Shown: positions 45,331 through 57,369, counted from the stretch's first letter. The stretch: 64,000 nucleotides of DNA from Cristatella mucedo (GCA_009760855.2 WPIO01000270.1:55001-119000), one strand, 5' to 3'. Notes: generated by a model from the letters alone, not told the origin. Numbers and translations: made by a program.

Positions 45331-46404
45331 GAAATAGGATGAAATGCATTTGTCAGCCGTTTCTCCTGTGGGCTGTCCTAGAAGTAGAAACATTGGCATA
45401 CCCATGTAAGAGTCCCATAGCCACACCGAATGGTCTCAGACTCATTAGCAAGCCACGTCTTAGTCCTGCTAGAATTCGCTGCAGCCGCAACAGCTCTCTG
45501 CCCACCTCTGCCAGCCCCTGCTCAGTCAACAATCTGTGGTCAGGACGGTTCAACGCAAGGACCGTCCTGCTTAGTAAAAAGCCGTAGCTTAAATTGTATG
45601 CAATACATGCTGACGTTCAATTTGGATTATGATAATAATTGTATAATTAATGTATTCATGTAGCAGCCACAGATAACTCAATCTATTTTTAGACATTTTA
45701 CAAGTAAGCACTATCGAAGCTCTAGCTTCAACCGACCACTCTTTGCCGATGCCAGCGAATGCACCCGTCTGCGCGCTACGCCACGGAGAACTGTACTGGT
45801 CTTGTACCTGCCCATACCTGCCCGTACCTGCAACGAAGCTCCGCCATTGTTTACAACCTCTGTCCGCCATATTCATCGTTGCTTACAATCTCTGTCCGCC
45901 GACTTCCGTCTGTAGGCACTGGCCGCTCTCGAGCCCAGCGAAGACACTTGCCGACGGAATGCGGAATGCGCGAGATACCGTGCCTGGACAATATTAGGCG
46001 CGAGAAAACACGCTCGGCGAGCGGAAACACGACGCGCATCCATCGAATGGAGCAGGCGGAAGCCGCGTGTAGTTCCTTTTCGCCTCGCCATCTCGTAACG
46101 TTGTAGCAGCTTCAGTACTCCAGTACTCTGTCTCTTTATAAATGTCACGGCACGCTTGTCACACACACGTCTATATCGTATCAATGTTTATCTATGCAAT
46201 GTTTATCAACCTTTTTGTAGGAATCAACAGGTCTAGTGGTGGATGAGACCTGATTCACGCAGGACACGGATTACATTGAACTCGACCGGACAAGTACGAT
46301 GTGGATCACGCGAGTGTCTCGTCTTCCACAAAACGGATTGCTGCTCTCATTCGTCCAAGAAAGCTTTAGAAACCAATATGATATAAATGATAGTATTAAC
46401 AATA
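45331..46404. other. Unassigned, GC-richer region
   Basis: Overlapping frames on both strands (for example 45759-46106 plus, 46184-45873 minus), none recognised. Could be an LTR or exon area. Confidence 0.3.
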
Positions 46405-46775
46405 AAAACTGATAATAATAATAGTAATAAAGCATTTGCATAACACCAACAGGGAACATAATCGCTTTCTAGGGACTTTCTGGTGCAGTAAAGGAAGTAT
46501 AATCCAACTGTGAGTAGTTTCATGCGCAATGTCAACGAGCAAAGCATGGTTAGGGCGACGTGCACAGTAGAGACATGGAAGTGTTTTTTAGGAGCATCCT
46601 GCACACTGCGACAGCACGCGCGAGCACCTGAGGAAAGATCCCGTGGACCCGCGCACGATGCTGACCAAACAGGTGTGTCTAGCTTCTTTTTCTATTCTCG
46701 TCGAGTCAGGTGACGTCGTGACGTCAGTCGGGAGTGAGCTCCAGGCTTTGAGGAGCACACGAACTAAAGACGCGA
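46405..46775 (-). mobile_element. LINE (CATTTGCATA subfamily), old 3' part
   Basis: AATAATAGTAATAAAGCATTTGCATAACACC, a GTTAGGGCGACGTGCACAG block, GATCCCGTGGACCCGC, GTCAGTCGGGAGTGAGCTCC, then CACGAACTAAAGACGCG. It ends in AT-rich sequence (46776-46915). Confidence 0.7.
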
Positions 46776-47854
46776 ATGATTAGGTGATTAAAATAATTAA
46801 GGATTAATTTTATTTAATTGATTATTTAAAGATGACTTATTGTTAATAATGTAGTACTGTAGTAATTTAATAATTTAGTTAAGGATCGATGATTTAATTA
46901 AGGTGTAATATTACATAAAAGATTGAAGAATAATCTTCGCATCAAACTGACCGGTTTGACGTAAAGTTGAGTGATTTGAGTCGGAAAAGCATAAACGCGT
47001 ATAGCTATGCAAAGGCTAAGCCGCAACGAATCACAGGACAGCAGACTGACTGTCGCTGTGAGGCTCCTCAGTTTGACCCGCTCCACAGAGGGATAGCCAC
47101 CACAGCTTTTAAGGAGCGTGGTTAAATGACGTATTGATCGCAAGCGTGCTCATCAATAATTCATAAATAAATGTATTGCACAATTTCATCTTCCATTTCA
47201 ACTACTTCAACTATGAGAGCGCACCTGTTGCTGCTAGACAAGCGGAATAGTAAATAGCAATCCCGGACGTTCTCTGCTGTACACCTACCGCTCCTAAAGC
47301 GTCCAAAGCTTCACCGTGCTATACAAGTCAGCTCTCCTTGAATGGCTTAGAGTTTACCTATTAGCTCGTCCATTTATCGCCAGCCTCCAGGCTACGCTTT
47401 GCCTCGACTACGGTGAGACCTCGAAGCGTATTAGAGCTGAATTGCTCCGCGTCGAAGAATCACTCGGATGCATGCAGGCAGCGTGCGAGAGAAAACAGAG
47501 TCTCTTTGTAGCCGCTTTTCATGACGTACAGCGTACGGAGGCGCGGGTCGGCAATAAGGATTAAGGTTTTGTGTTCCTTCCTTTTTCCTTCAAGCTAACA
47601 TTATCCTAGCGCAAGGACCTGAGCTCCAAGCACGCGCACGCGCAGACGCGAAGACAGCCGATTGACTCCGATAGGCAGTAGGCTCAGCGGAGCCAACTGC
47701 AGACGTCTGCCAGCAACGACCAAAATCGGGATCCGCCGGGAAGCTGCTCTCGAATTGTTCATCTTTGTTGCTCGATGCCAGAAAGTCATCGTCGACTGCC
47801 AGTTGCCGTTCGAGCCGCTCGTGACGGTATGCATTCTCTGGTTCACTCTCATAG
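46776..47854. other. Unassigned; one short plus frame at 47316-47564
   Basis: The 82-codon plus frame (VEESLGCMQAACERKQSLF in it) has a natural composition, but no family is recognised. The AT-rich patch 46780-46910 is low complexity. Confidence 0.3.
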
Positions 47855-48500
47855 TAACAATAACAAAAATAATAATACTTTTGCATAGCACCCTCACAAA
47901 ACTTAATCTCTTTCTGGACCCTTTACATATGCTGCAAAGGAAGCATGGTCAAATTATTAGTGGTAGCAGGCTCAATGACAACGATTATAACACGGTTGAA
48001 GTGACATGCACTGAGTCAACATGCAAATATGGTCAGTGGCAGCATGCACAGTTTCAGTAGGCATAAGCACACAAAGGAAGAATCGAATGAACCAGCTAAA
48101 TCCTGTGCTACATAGTTGCAGTTTTAGCTTCCTTTTAAATTGCCGACAAGTCAGGGGATGTCAGGACGCCAGTCGAAAGTGAGTTCCAGACTTTAGGGAC
48201 ATGCGAACTACCGCACAGTCTCCAGCGGATTTCAGGTTCTTACGAGGTATAGCTAAGCGACGAGACTCGGAAAAGTGTATCTTAACGCTTCTTAGCCTGG
48301 CCGGGAAATGAATCTGATAGTTGGTAAGCAGAGCCAAAAAATCGACGGAAATGAAAGTGAGTGACAGAACCGTAAAATTGTTGCTTGACGCGGAGTCAGT
48401 GCACGTGTGGCGAGATGTGGTGTGATGTGGCAACTGGGAAGCTCACGAAAGACGAGCCGAACTCAGAGTTTTGCCAAAGCTTTAAGCGCCCAATCGCACA
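47855..48500 (-). mobile_element. LINE (CTTTTGCATA subfamily), 3' part
   Basis: AATAATACTTTTGCATAGCACCC, GGCAGCATGCACAGT, GAATGAACCAGCTAAATCC, GGGGATGTCAGGACGCCAGTC, GAGTTCCAGACTTTAGGG and GATGTGGCAACTGGGAAGC follow the family order on the minus strand. It lies just left of the AT-rich viral block. Confidence 0.75.
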
Positions 48501-50807
48501 CAGTAGTATTTCGTTTTGACTTATGGCAGGCATACCTTCATCCAAGACATTTTCTGCATTCAGCCTCGCACAGGTTGGCCTCATTTGAAAATGCCTTAGC
48601 TGAGTGTGTGTCTGCCATGTATCAAAACCACACACTACTCTACGTTTACCACCTAATTTAGTGGACTTTTTCTTTTATATGCTATGGTATTTTGTGTTTT
48701 TGTAAAAGTCAGTTACTCGATAAGTTAATTTAAATTAAAATAATATTTTATATGATAAAAGAAGCCTGAAAGTAACACATTTTTAAGACGCGAGCGTGAA
48801 GCATTTGATGAACATGCTAAAAGATTAGTTTCTTCCTATGAGAGTAAGTTTGGAGTTTAACCTTCTTTTAATGAGAAATATAGCAATTCTTCAAGAGTTG
48901 TGTATTATCCTGTTTCTACAATTGATATTAAAGAAATTGTTGACAAGCTTTCTATCAATCAAATATCTAAATCAAAAGTTATTAAATCTAATAATTTCTT
49001 TAAAGAAGCAAAGTGACTTTTTAAGATTGAAACTAGTGGTTGGTTTTGGGGAAAAATAGTTTTAGTGGAAATGAGACTGATTATGAATATGGAGGTTTTG
49101 AATTAGAAAATTTAGATCTTGGTGTTTTAAGAAAACATGCACTCCTGGTTTGATAAATGGTATGAAATATTTTTTTTTCTTATTTTGGTAATGTAATAAT
49201 GGGTCACCTAATTTTAGTAAAATTAGAGAAGGCAAAAATCAAACTATATTTGCAAAGATCGACGAAGGCTCCCCTGCAACTTTAAACAGAGTTTCTCATT
49301 TTAACTCAATTATTGGAAAACAAATTTCTACTTTTGAAAATATTGTTCAGGAATGGAAAGAAGGAGGATCAACTTGTAGGATAGTTGGTAGTACTAATGC
49401 TTTTGCAAAATTTACAAGATTTACTCCACAGATAGGAGGGTCTTCTTGTGAGTTACCTGAGAAACTACAGAATAAAAGGTGTGTTATCAATGTTAAGAAT
49501 AAAGGCGATAACATTTCTGCTTGGTGGTGTATTTTAAGAGTAGTAAAAAGAGTTCTAAGAGAGAACCGTCCGGAAATGATACATGATCTAAGAAAAGTAA
49601 TGAACGAGAAACACTCTGATATTTTGCCTTTACAAAAACCTTTATTCTTTCCTGAAGATGAAAAAGATTCGATGATTCCTTTTATGGTAAACAGAAATGT
49701 ACCAATGAGAGTCGAAGATATTCCAAAGCTTTCAAGATTATTTAATGTTTCAATAAATGTTTATGAGTCTGCTTCTTTTTATCACTCCATTGCTAGTTTG
49801 TGAGGAAGGAAGTGAAAAACGTATAGATTTACTTCTATAAAATAATCAAGGTAAATCACACTATTCTGTAATAAAAAAATTCAATTATATTTGTAGGACA
49901 GAAAAGGATGTTGGTACTCGATTTTGGTAAATAATGTCTATTAAGATTTTATAAACGAGAACAATTAGATGAACATATATTCAATCGTGAATCAGAAAAT
50001 TGTGGAAGGCGAGATTAAAAATGCCATTTGGAAAAAGTAGAAAAAACGAGACTGGTGATTTAGTTATGTTTAGAGATTTTGATGACATGATAACAGTGTC
50101 CATTAGTAGCGTTTGCCAATTTCCAGTCTTTATTGGGGTCAATTAATAAACCAGGAGAGGCAATAAAAGATCTTCTAATCAACACAAACCTTGTTGTGGA
50201 GAGTTCGTAACCGTAGACCATAAAAGTAAAGTTGTAGCAAATTATACACGAACATTTGGAAGGGATGCTGCTAGTAATTTAATTCTGTCATTAAAACAAG
50301 AGTGTAAAAACAAATTTATAATATGAAGGAGAAACCTAATGAGTTTAAAGTTTATTATAGAATAGCTATGACTACCGAGCAAGAAAAAGATTTTGAAGAA
50401 GTAACAGTTTGTTGGATTTTTTGAAAGTTTTTACCGAAAGAATTAAAAGTCGTTGACCATTGTCATTTATCTGGCAATTATCAAGGCGCTTCTAGTAATG
50501 AGTGTACTCTTAAATTAAAAATTTGCCCAAAGACTTTTAAACTTCCTGTCTATATAAACAACTTAAAAGGTTGCATTTTCTTTCTCATTTGATTGTTAAT
50601 TGTCTTGGTTTGGATTTAGATAAGAAGGAAGTAATTGCTAATAATAAAAATAAGTTTGTAGCAATTGATTTTGGTAATTTGAGTTTCAGAGACTTTTATC
50701 AGCTTCTACAGAGTAGTCCTGTTGGCTTTTTAGGAATGTATACCAAGTAAAAGATAATTTTAATACAATAAGACACAATTTTTCGAAGGCTAGCTATACA
50801 CATCTTA

Positions 50808-51720
50808 CTAGTTATGGGCAAACCCAGTGTAATTCACAAAGAGTTATGGGCAAACCCAGTGTGATTCACAAATTGGAAAGGCAGATGCTCAAAATTGGCT
50901 CTGCCAGCACATCTCCTGTTGAATCAGCTCGAAATCTAGGTGTCATATTCCAAAGCGACCTCTTGTTAGACGGCCATATCAGCTCCACAGTCAAATCTGC
51001 CTATTTTCAGCTTCATAACATTGCTAAAATTCGGGCTTGTTTAGATAAGGATACCATGTCCAAGTTAGTTCATGCATTCGTGACATCCCGTCTCGACTTC
51101 TGCAACTCACTGCTTACTGGCCTACCAGCATGTGCAATCAGGCGATTGCAGCTGGTGCAAAGCTCAGCAGCTAGGTTTGTCTGTCGTGAGCGTCGCAGTT
51201 GCCACATTACACCACTTCTCGCCGACCTGCACTGGCTACCAGTCAAGCAACGGATTGACTTCAAGGTTTTGTCGCTCACTTTTAGGTCCCTTAATTCTTT
51301 GGCTCCAGTCTATCTCTCAGTTATACTACCGCACCAGGCCAAGCAATGTACCACCTGCTTTTCGGAATACATCAGTCTACAAATGCCTCGTACAAACCTT
51401 AAATCCTTTGGAGACAATACATTGAGTTCGTATGCTCCCAAACCCTGGAAATCCCATCCATCTTGCATCAGAACATCCCCTGACCTGACCACATTTAAAA
51501 AGAACTTGAAAAGCACACCTATTTAGGACAGCATTTAGTGGGTCCCTGTGATTCGTCCTTCATGTGCTGATGCAAGCTGACACTGTGCATGCTGCCACTA
51601 ACCAAATTTGCATGCTGACCCTGTGCATGTCATCCCTAACCACGTTATTCATTTTTTTTTTATCAAGCATGATTTTACTCACCATTCAATTCCATTTACC
51701 TTTGCAGCATATGTAAAGCG

Positions 51721-51801
<81 letters not shown>

Positions 51802-51850
51802 TTGAGTTCTCTGGGGGTGCTTTATCAAGTGCATTATTATTATTATAACT
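50808..51850 (+). mobile_element. LINE family 1 (copy Q) inside the viral polymerase
   Basis: Contains a single open piece 50846-51526 (226 codons) from the MGKPSVIHKLERQ region to the C-terminus (LKSTPI after a late frame change), then the 3' UTR, an expanded (AG)n and an (ATT)n tail at about 51835. It is among the least damaged copies. The 5' end carries a 29-bp tandem duplication (50812-50840 and 50844-50872). Confidence 0.92.
51722..51800. repeat. (AG)n expansion within the LINE 3' end
   Basis: About 37 AG units in place of the short AGAGAGAGA of the conserved GCGCCTAGAGAGAG end seen in copy E. Confidence 0.95.
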
Positions 51851-52717
51851 GTCCACAAATTGTACTATTAAAAAAAGGAGTATATCCTTATGAGTACATG
51901 GATTCTGATTTGAAGAAAAAAGTTTACCACCTATTCAAAAGTTGTATTTAAATCTCATTGGAGAAATTTCATCTGAAGATAATGAACATGCAAAGAAAGA
52001 TTGGAATGCATTAAAGATAAATTTAAAAGAATATCATGATTTATTCTTAATTGATGTGTTATTGCAGATGTTATTGAAACATTTCAAGATTTTATATTGA
52101 AAAATTATCAAATTGCAGATGCTGAATTTCTAACAACACCTCAATTAACTTGGGCAGCCTGGTGGGAACATATTGGTGTTGTTCTTGATTTTATAAAAGA
52201 TCCTAATAAGTACTTGTTCTTTGAAAAAGGAATTCGTAGAGGAATGACACAAGCTTCTAAATGCTATGCTAAAGCGAACAATCCAAAGTGTGGTGACGTT
52301 GATTCTTCAATATTAAATTATTATCTTCTCTCTTTTGATGCAACTAATCTTTATTGTGGACTACGAAAAAACCATGACCTACTGGTGGATGTAAGTTTTT
52401 ACCAAAATAAAGAGTTGGTATATGGAATGCAAACCAAGAAAAAGGAATAAAAGGAATGAAATGTACTTTTAATGAAACTGATATAATAGAAGTTGATATG
52501 CATTGTCCAAAAGAGAAGCACGATTTATTTTCAAATATTTCTCTGTTGCCAGAAACGAAGAGAATAACTAAAAATGAATACTCACTTTATCAAAGTTCTT
52601 TCAAGAGAGGAGATGATCCTGCACAAAAATTAATAATGGATTTATAACTAAAAGAAAAATATATGATTAAATATCTTAATTTGAAAAATTGTATATATTT
52701 GGGTCATATATTAACTA

Positions 52718-52783
<66 letters not shown>
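52718..52783. repeat. (TA)n-(GA)n microsatellite in the polymerase remnant
   Basis: About 12 TA units followed by about 20 GA units, interrupting polymerase-derived sequence between LNLKNCIYLG and LHFNQEDWLSSYI. Confidence 0.9.
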
Positions 52784-53604
52784 TATTACATTTCAATCAA
52801 GAAGATTGGCTTTCTTCGTACATTATCAATAATACACATTTGAGAGACAATGCTACAAATGATTTTGAAAGAAATTTTTTCAAACTCTTAAATAGTTCTT
52901 TCTTTTGTAAAACAATGGAGAATATTTGAGAAAGAAAAATGTAGAGTGACTTGATGAGAACTCAGAAAACATTTATCGTTAATGACTAGAATATACATGA
53001 TCCTCATTTCATTGACAGAAAGATATTATCAAATAATATGATCATGTTGAGAGTAATAAGGAAAGTGTAGTACTTTACAAACCAATCTATGCTGGATTTT
53101 TTATACTTGATTTATTAAAAACGGTAATGCAGAAGCTTTAATATTTAACTATGAAAAAGCGATATGATTCAAACATTAGTTTATTTTAGAGTGATACTTA
53201 TTCATTAGTTATCGAAATCTTTACTGGAGATGTTTACAAAGATTTTATTGAATATCCATACATGCTAGATCTTAATACTTTTCCTGAAGACTATTCTTTC
53301 TGGACAGATAAGACAGAAACACATATTATAAAAAGTAATACAAAAGATGTTGGTAAATTTAAAGATGAGATAACAGACAAGGTTCAATCAGCAATAATAA
53401 ATGAATGCGTTTTCTTAAGGCCTAAACTATATTCATGTAATATTGATTATAAGGGATCTTTTTGTGAAGTGAATGATGTACTTAATAAAGAAATAAACCC
53501 AATCGGTTAGTCAGAAAAGCTAACGTAGTTAAAGAGTATGTTGTTGAAAAAAATGGAAACATAAAAACTGTAAAGGCTGTTTAAAAATCAGGATTGGAAA
53601 AAAT

Positions 53605-53844
53605 GTGAACAAGCATTACTTAGAAGAGAGAAATGCCAAATATATACTTAAAAAAAATAAAGTAGAGATGAATGAAATTCAAACTGAGGTTGAAGTAGAA
53701 ACTGAAGATCACACTGACGAAATTGAATATGAAACTGAATCTGAAGATGATGATCCTGATTACAATTCTGAAGGTTACAAGCAAGCATATTGTTTTGAAA
53801 AAGGAGTAGAATATCACTACATAAATGGAGAAGATCAGTTATGA
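53605..53844 (+). other. Acidic ORF remnant after the polymerase
   Basis: 80 codons, rich in Glu/Asp/Thr (EVETEDHTDEIEYETESEDD). It overlaps the expected C-terminal end of the polymerase in another frame. It may be a separate small viral gene or a frame-shifted polymerase tail. Not recognised. Confidence 0.35.
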
Positions 53845-53929
53845 AAAATTATTATTTAAATAGATGTGGCTGTTTCAATTATTCTTAGTTGTGAGCAATC
53901 TAGAGAAATGGCACAGCAGATTTGTCAAT

Positions 53930-54400
53930 AAAAACTTAAGAAAGTTGATAAAAGAATTGAGCTATGATTACCATAGCTTAAATTACCATATACAAGTGTC
54001 ATACTCTATCGTTAACCATAATTTAAAACTTTGTACGGTCTAGAATCTTGATATCCAGTTCCATCTGCAGAATTTCCTGATACCAACAATATTTACACAA
54101 TTAAGTTGAGATGAAAGTAACCCACTGCTCTTTGTAAGTAAGTTTGAACAGTTAGCAACAATGCCATTTCTCCTGTAACATTATTGACCACGTTTTTTTT
54201 TAAAATCTGAACCAAGAGCATAATTTAATCTCATTGCATCAGAATCGTTTTCTGGATATGCCAAGTTAGCTACTGTGTTACCAATGCAATAAAGATCAGT
54301 AACAGTTTACCAGTGAGTTTAGGTATAACTTCCATTATATAATAGATAAAGAAAAAAGGAAGTGATATAAAGTCTGGACTAGACTCGACTTAACAAGTTG
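53930..54400 (-). pseudogene. Unrecognised viral remnant, minus strand
   Basis: The minus strand shows short coding-like stretches (NTVANLAYPENDSDAMRLNY, ALGSDFKKKRGQ) between stops. This resembles decayed protein-coding sequence and is consistent with a viral gene in the opposite orientation. Family unknown. Confidence 0.35.
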
Positions 54401-54938
54401 TATCTGCTAGGACGATAGCAGAAGGCAATTTGATCTAAAGCGGCTGTAAAGCTTGCTCTAAATGTTGGACTGAGACTTAGCTTACATGCATCAGATAAGA
54501 TTGCAACAATTATACCAAAAGTTTTTAAATCCTTCAGAGTTATTGGAACTGTAGGTAAAGCACTTATTGGATTTCTATTAGGAATAACAGGAGTGGTAGA
54601 CTTAGGTTTATTTATAAACAAAATCGTTGACGACGTTACATACGGCAAGTACAGGGAATATTTTTTGGAAAACCATAGCAGATAAAACAGGTCTTTCGAA
54701 AATGGTTGCTTCTTGGTGGTAAATGATATCAAAATGTTCCAGCCTCACTTCCAGCAGTTGCTCTACCACGGCGATTAACTTTCCAGAACAAGTTTTCAGT
54801 ATCTGGTTCATAATTTAATAATTCCATAAATATATCTGTGAATACATATTGGTTCATTTTATAGTATATAGTAGTTTTGCTAATTTTTAAATAAAAATTA
54901 TTTATAATAGAAAATGGAGTATCACGAATCAAAGTCAC
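54401..54938 (-). pseudogene. HNH-type endonuclease-like N-terminus and adjoining frame
   Basis: In minus frame 54938-54729 the segment MELLNYEPDTENLFWKVNRR followed by GRATAGSEAGTF strongly recalls the N-terminal part of phage/viral HNH (homing-type) endonucleases (xYDPETGxLxWKxRR..AGxxAG). The zinc/HNH core was not found downstream. The adjoining minus frame 54732-54379 (117 codons) is open, with LKDLKTFGIIVAILSDACKL, and unrecognised. It may be a mobile endonuclease once carried by the virus. Confidence 0.4.
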
Positions 54939-55031
54939 TCTTTTGGATTACCTGCTTATTCTTATTGCTAGATCAAAATAACCTATTTCAACTAGATTCC
55001 AAATGAAGACTTAAGTGGAACTAGTAGCATT

Positions 55032-55535
55032 TTGGTTTCAAAAACTAAACTTGCAAAAATTGAAAGATGTAAATCTAAAATTATTGGTATACAATTAAAT
55101 TTCGGTTCAAAGCAATTGAGAGCAAATAAAAAACATGGTTATGGCCTTTTAGATATTCTAAATAAACTATCTGGTGGAAAAGAACGTCACATGAAATTAC
55201 CACAAGGTGTAAAACCTGAGAAAGCACCTGGAAGAAAGTTCATGACACAGGAAGATATTTGTATGCTGGCCCAGGGACAAGATTCAAGGAACGCATGCAT
55301 GGGGGCTAAAAAGGCATTAACGATCTAGACAGACGAGCACAAATATACGACCATGACTTCACAGAGACAGGAAACATGCTAGAGCCACCAAAAACAGAGA
55401 CAAGAAACTTGTCTGACTTAGTTCAAGCCGAATCACCAGCACATATTGCACCCGATCCAAGGCAACCTGCTTATGTTAAAGAAGATGCTAAACTTGTTGC
55501 AGCTGTAATAACGGCAGCTAAAGCAAAATGAAGAC
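55032..55535 (+). pseudogene. Viral protein with phospholipase A2-like domain, broken
   Basis: Basic N-terminal part in 55032-55328 (KHGYGLLDILNKLSGGKERH). After a frame change the Ca-loop-like YAGPGTRFKERMHGG (from 55262) is followed by a stop. LDRRAQIYDHDFTETGN follows at about 55320-55372, the alpha-helix with the His-Asp pair of parvovirus/adintovirus PLA2 domains. Spacing is shifted: Tyr-Asp stands where His-Asp is expected and a His-Asp follows two residues later. In the family this lipase helps particles leave endosomes. A further ~50 codons are open after it (DLVQAESPAHIAPDPRQPAY). Confidence 0.6.
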
Positions 55536-56959
55536 TTAAGATTTTATGTGGTGGAGCCTATACGATTCGTTTGCAACAAGTTTCCTAAAAGATAAAATAT
55601 CAAATCCTGCTTTTCTAAATAGGATTAAAAATTATGCAAAACAAAATTTGAGAGAATGCTAGATATTACAGGAAGAAAATACAAAAACTTAAACTAAACT
55701 AATATTTATCTTGTTTATCTAAAATTCTGCATGATTAAATTCCAATCTTTAAATGTCATTGGAAACTTTCACTCGATAAATCTTTATTCTAAAAGTAAGT
55801 CTTTGTTAAGAATTATAACCATCTTTGCTAATATAGCTGCCTTAAAGAATTCCTTTTATACGAAAACATCATTTCCTAGTTTTTGTAAAATCTCACCTGG
55901 ATTATTAAACTTCATTTATATATTGTTTGATCAAAGATCAAACTCTGTTTATTTCCGTAGTCAAATCTTACTGAAATTGAAGGTATTTATTTAAGATCAT
56001 AGCTGTGAAATTCAAGTTGTTTACTAACACGAGTAACTATATTTTGAAGAAAAGGTAGAACATCTTGTGTGATATAAATCCGTGCATTTAGATATGGCTT
56101 TAAATTTTCTGTCATTTTCTCTTAAATTATCACGCATGCCGGTTTACATTTTGGGATAATGACAGCAGTGTCTTCTTGTGTGACAAATTTCTTTTCTTGA
56201 TTTTCCATTTCTATACAAAGGAATTTTTTTGTAATTAAAAAAAGTTTCTATGACTGTACCAAAATCTGTTAGGTCCATTAGTTTTAAGAAAACTAGACAT
56301 CTCATTTTGCAATCTATCTGATTATATTCTTGTAGTTGGAAAGTTATTCTTAGGTAATCAATTACTTCGTGAAATGGTGGAGCACCAACTGAATCTTAGC
56401 AAAAACTAGAATCTTCCACTTTTTTAAGTGCTGCCCAATATTAGATTGCTAAATCTGATTTACCTGTACTACAAACAAGAGATTCGTTTTCTTTCGTTTT
56501 TTTAAATTAATATCTTGCAAATACTCCACGAAAGTTTTTTGTATTCAGTTCTTTCTCAAAATGTAATATCTTTAGGTTTGTCAATGAAGAACTTATTGTT
56601 TTTGTTCAACTGTTTATAGTCTTTCTTATATCAGAAAGTATTTGTTCTTTATAGATCGCCACACTTGTTCCCAATTTTTTACCATGACTTAAGACGCCAG
56701 TGCCTAACTTTTTACCGTGGCTTTGTACACCAGTGCCTACACTTCTAATTTTAACAAACTTTGATTTCTTACGTTCGCAAATTGTACAAATTGCTTTTAC
56801 CATTCCTCCAGGTCCTTTAGTACTATTCATTTCTATGTATTATTCTTGGATATTGTCAGCAGGGCGCCAAGATTTCAAGAAATGTATGTCCATTTGTATA
56901 AATATAAAAAACCTTTTTAGTAGAGGAAATGACTTTGAAAGTCCGTGCTTTTAATTTTA
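55536..56959 (-). pseudogene. Decayed viral genes on the minus strand, unrecognised
   Basis: Minus-strand stretches such as LKPYLNARIYITQDVLPFLQ, KKFVTQEDTAVIIPKCKPAC and the 74-codon piece 56830-56606 with an internal 13-residue tandem repeat (GTGVQSHGKK/GTGVLSHGKK) look coding. No family is assigned. The minus orientation continues into the inverted duplicate at 57123-57331. Confidence 0.45.
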
Positions 56960-57118
56960 GACAAGACGTTGTGCTGCCCAGCAGTGACCGAACGGCCGGC
57001 TCTACTGGCGAGGCAGTGGCTGCCACCCCTTCTGAGTATGTCCGTCTGCTGTCGACGCCCCCCTCTCCGTCGATCCGGTAATCTCCAAAGCGAACACAGC
57101 TTTGCAGGCAGTCACGCA
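56960..57118. other. GC-rich island in the AT-rich viral block
   Basis: About 160 bp of clearly higher GC, with an open stretch in each plus frame. Nothing recognised. It directly abuts the truncated end of the inverted viral duplicate. Confidence 0.4.
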
Positions 57119-57122
57119 AGGC

Positions 57123-57331
57123 ACATCATAAATATCACTGGTTGCATTCCCTAAAGTCTCATTTGGTTTTAGATATTTCTTTTCTTCTTCTAACTTAAAA
57201 TAATATTTCACAAATTTTAAGATCTTTATTTTCATCATCAATTTCGTCTATTAATCTCTTTACAAAATTTGGAGCATATCCTTTACTAGGGATTTTTAGA
57301 AAATCAAGTAATTTAGATTTATCCAAGCCTT
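57123..57331 (-). repeat. Inverted duplicate of 58996-59203 (minus copy)
   Basis: The reverse complement matches 58996-59203 over ~209 bp, with blocks AAAGGATATGCTCCAAATT, AAGAGATTAATAGACGAA, GAAAATAAAGATCTTA, ATATCTAAAACCAAATGAGA and GATATTTATGA. Its translation contains KGYAPNFVKRLIDE, so both copies derive from a protein-coding viral gene. Differences are scattered; the two copies have diverged at about 10-15% by eye. Confidence 0.88.
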
Positions 57332-57369
57332 AATCTCCTTTTTCTGCTGCCTGGCTTTCCTTAGGCCAG

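Larger units (their letters stand above)
48785..53660 (+). pseudogene. Viral family B DNA polymerase, broken, LINE-interrupted
   Basis: Readable pieces in order. N-terminal region at 49.4-49.8 kb (KRCVINVKNKGDNISAWWCI-type block and LSRLFNVSINVYES). The linker before the exonuclease at 50.4-50.75 kb (VVDHCHLSGNYQG, VYINNLKG). LINE Q. Then KKGVYPYEYMDSD (51.87 kb), EYHDLFLIDV, LTTPQLTWAAWWE and DATNLYCG (52.09-52.45 kb). The palm motif that normally contains two aspartates reads SDTYSLVIEI at about 53191-53220. The C-terminal ITDKVQSAIINECVFLRPK is in 53262-53510. The order and motifs are those of adintovirus/Polinton polymerases, which copy the viral genome from a protein primer. Many stops and frame changes; not functional. 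Confidence 0.85.
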
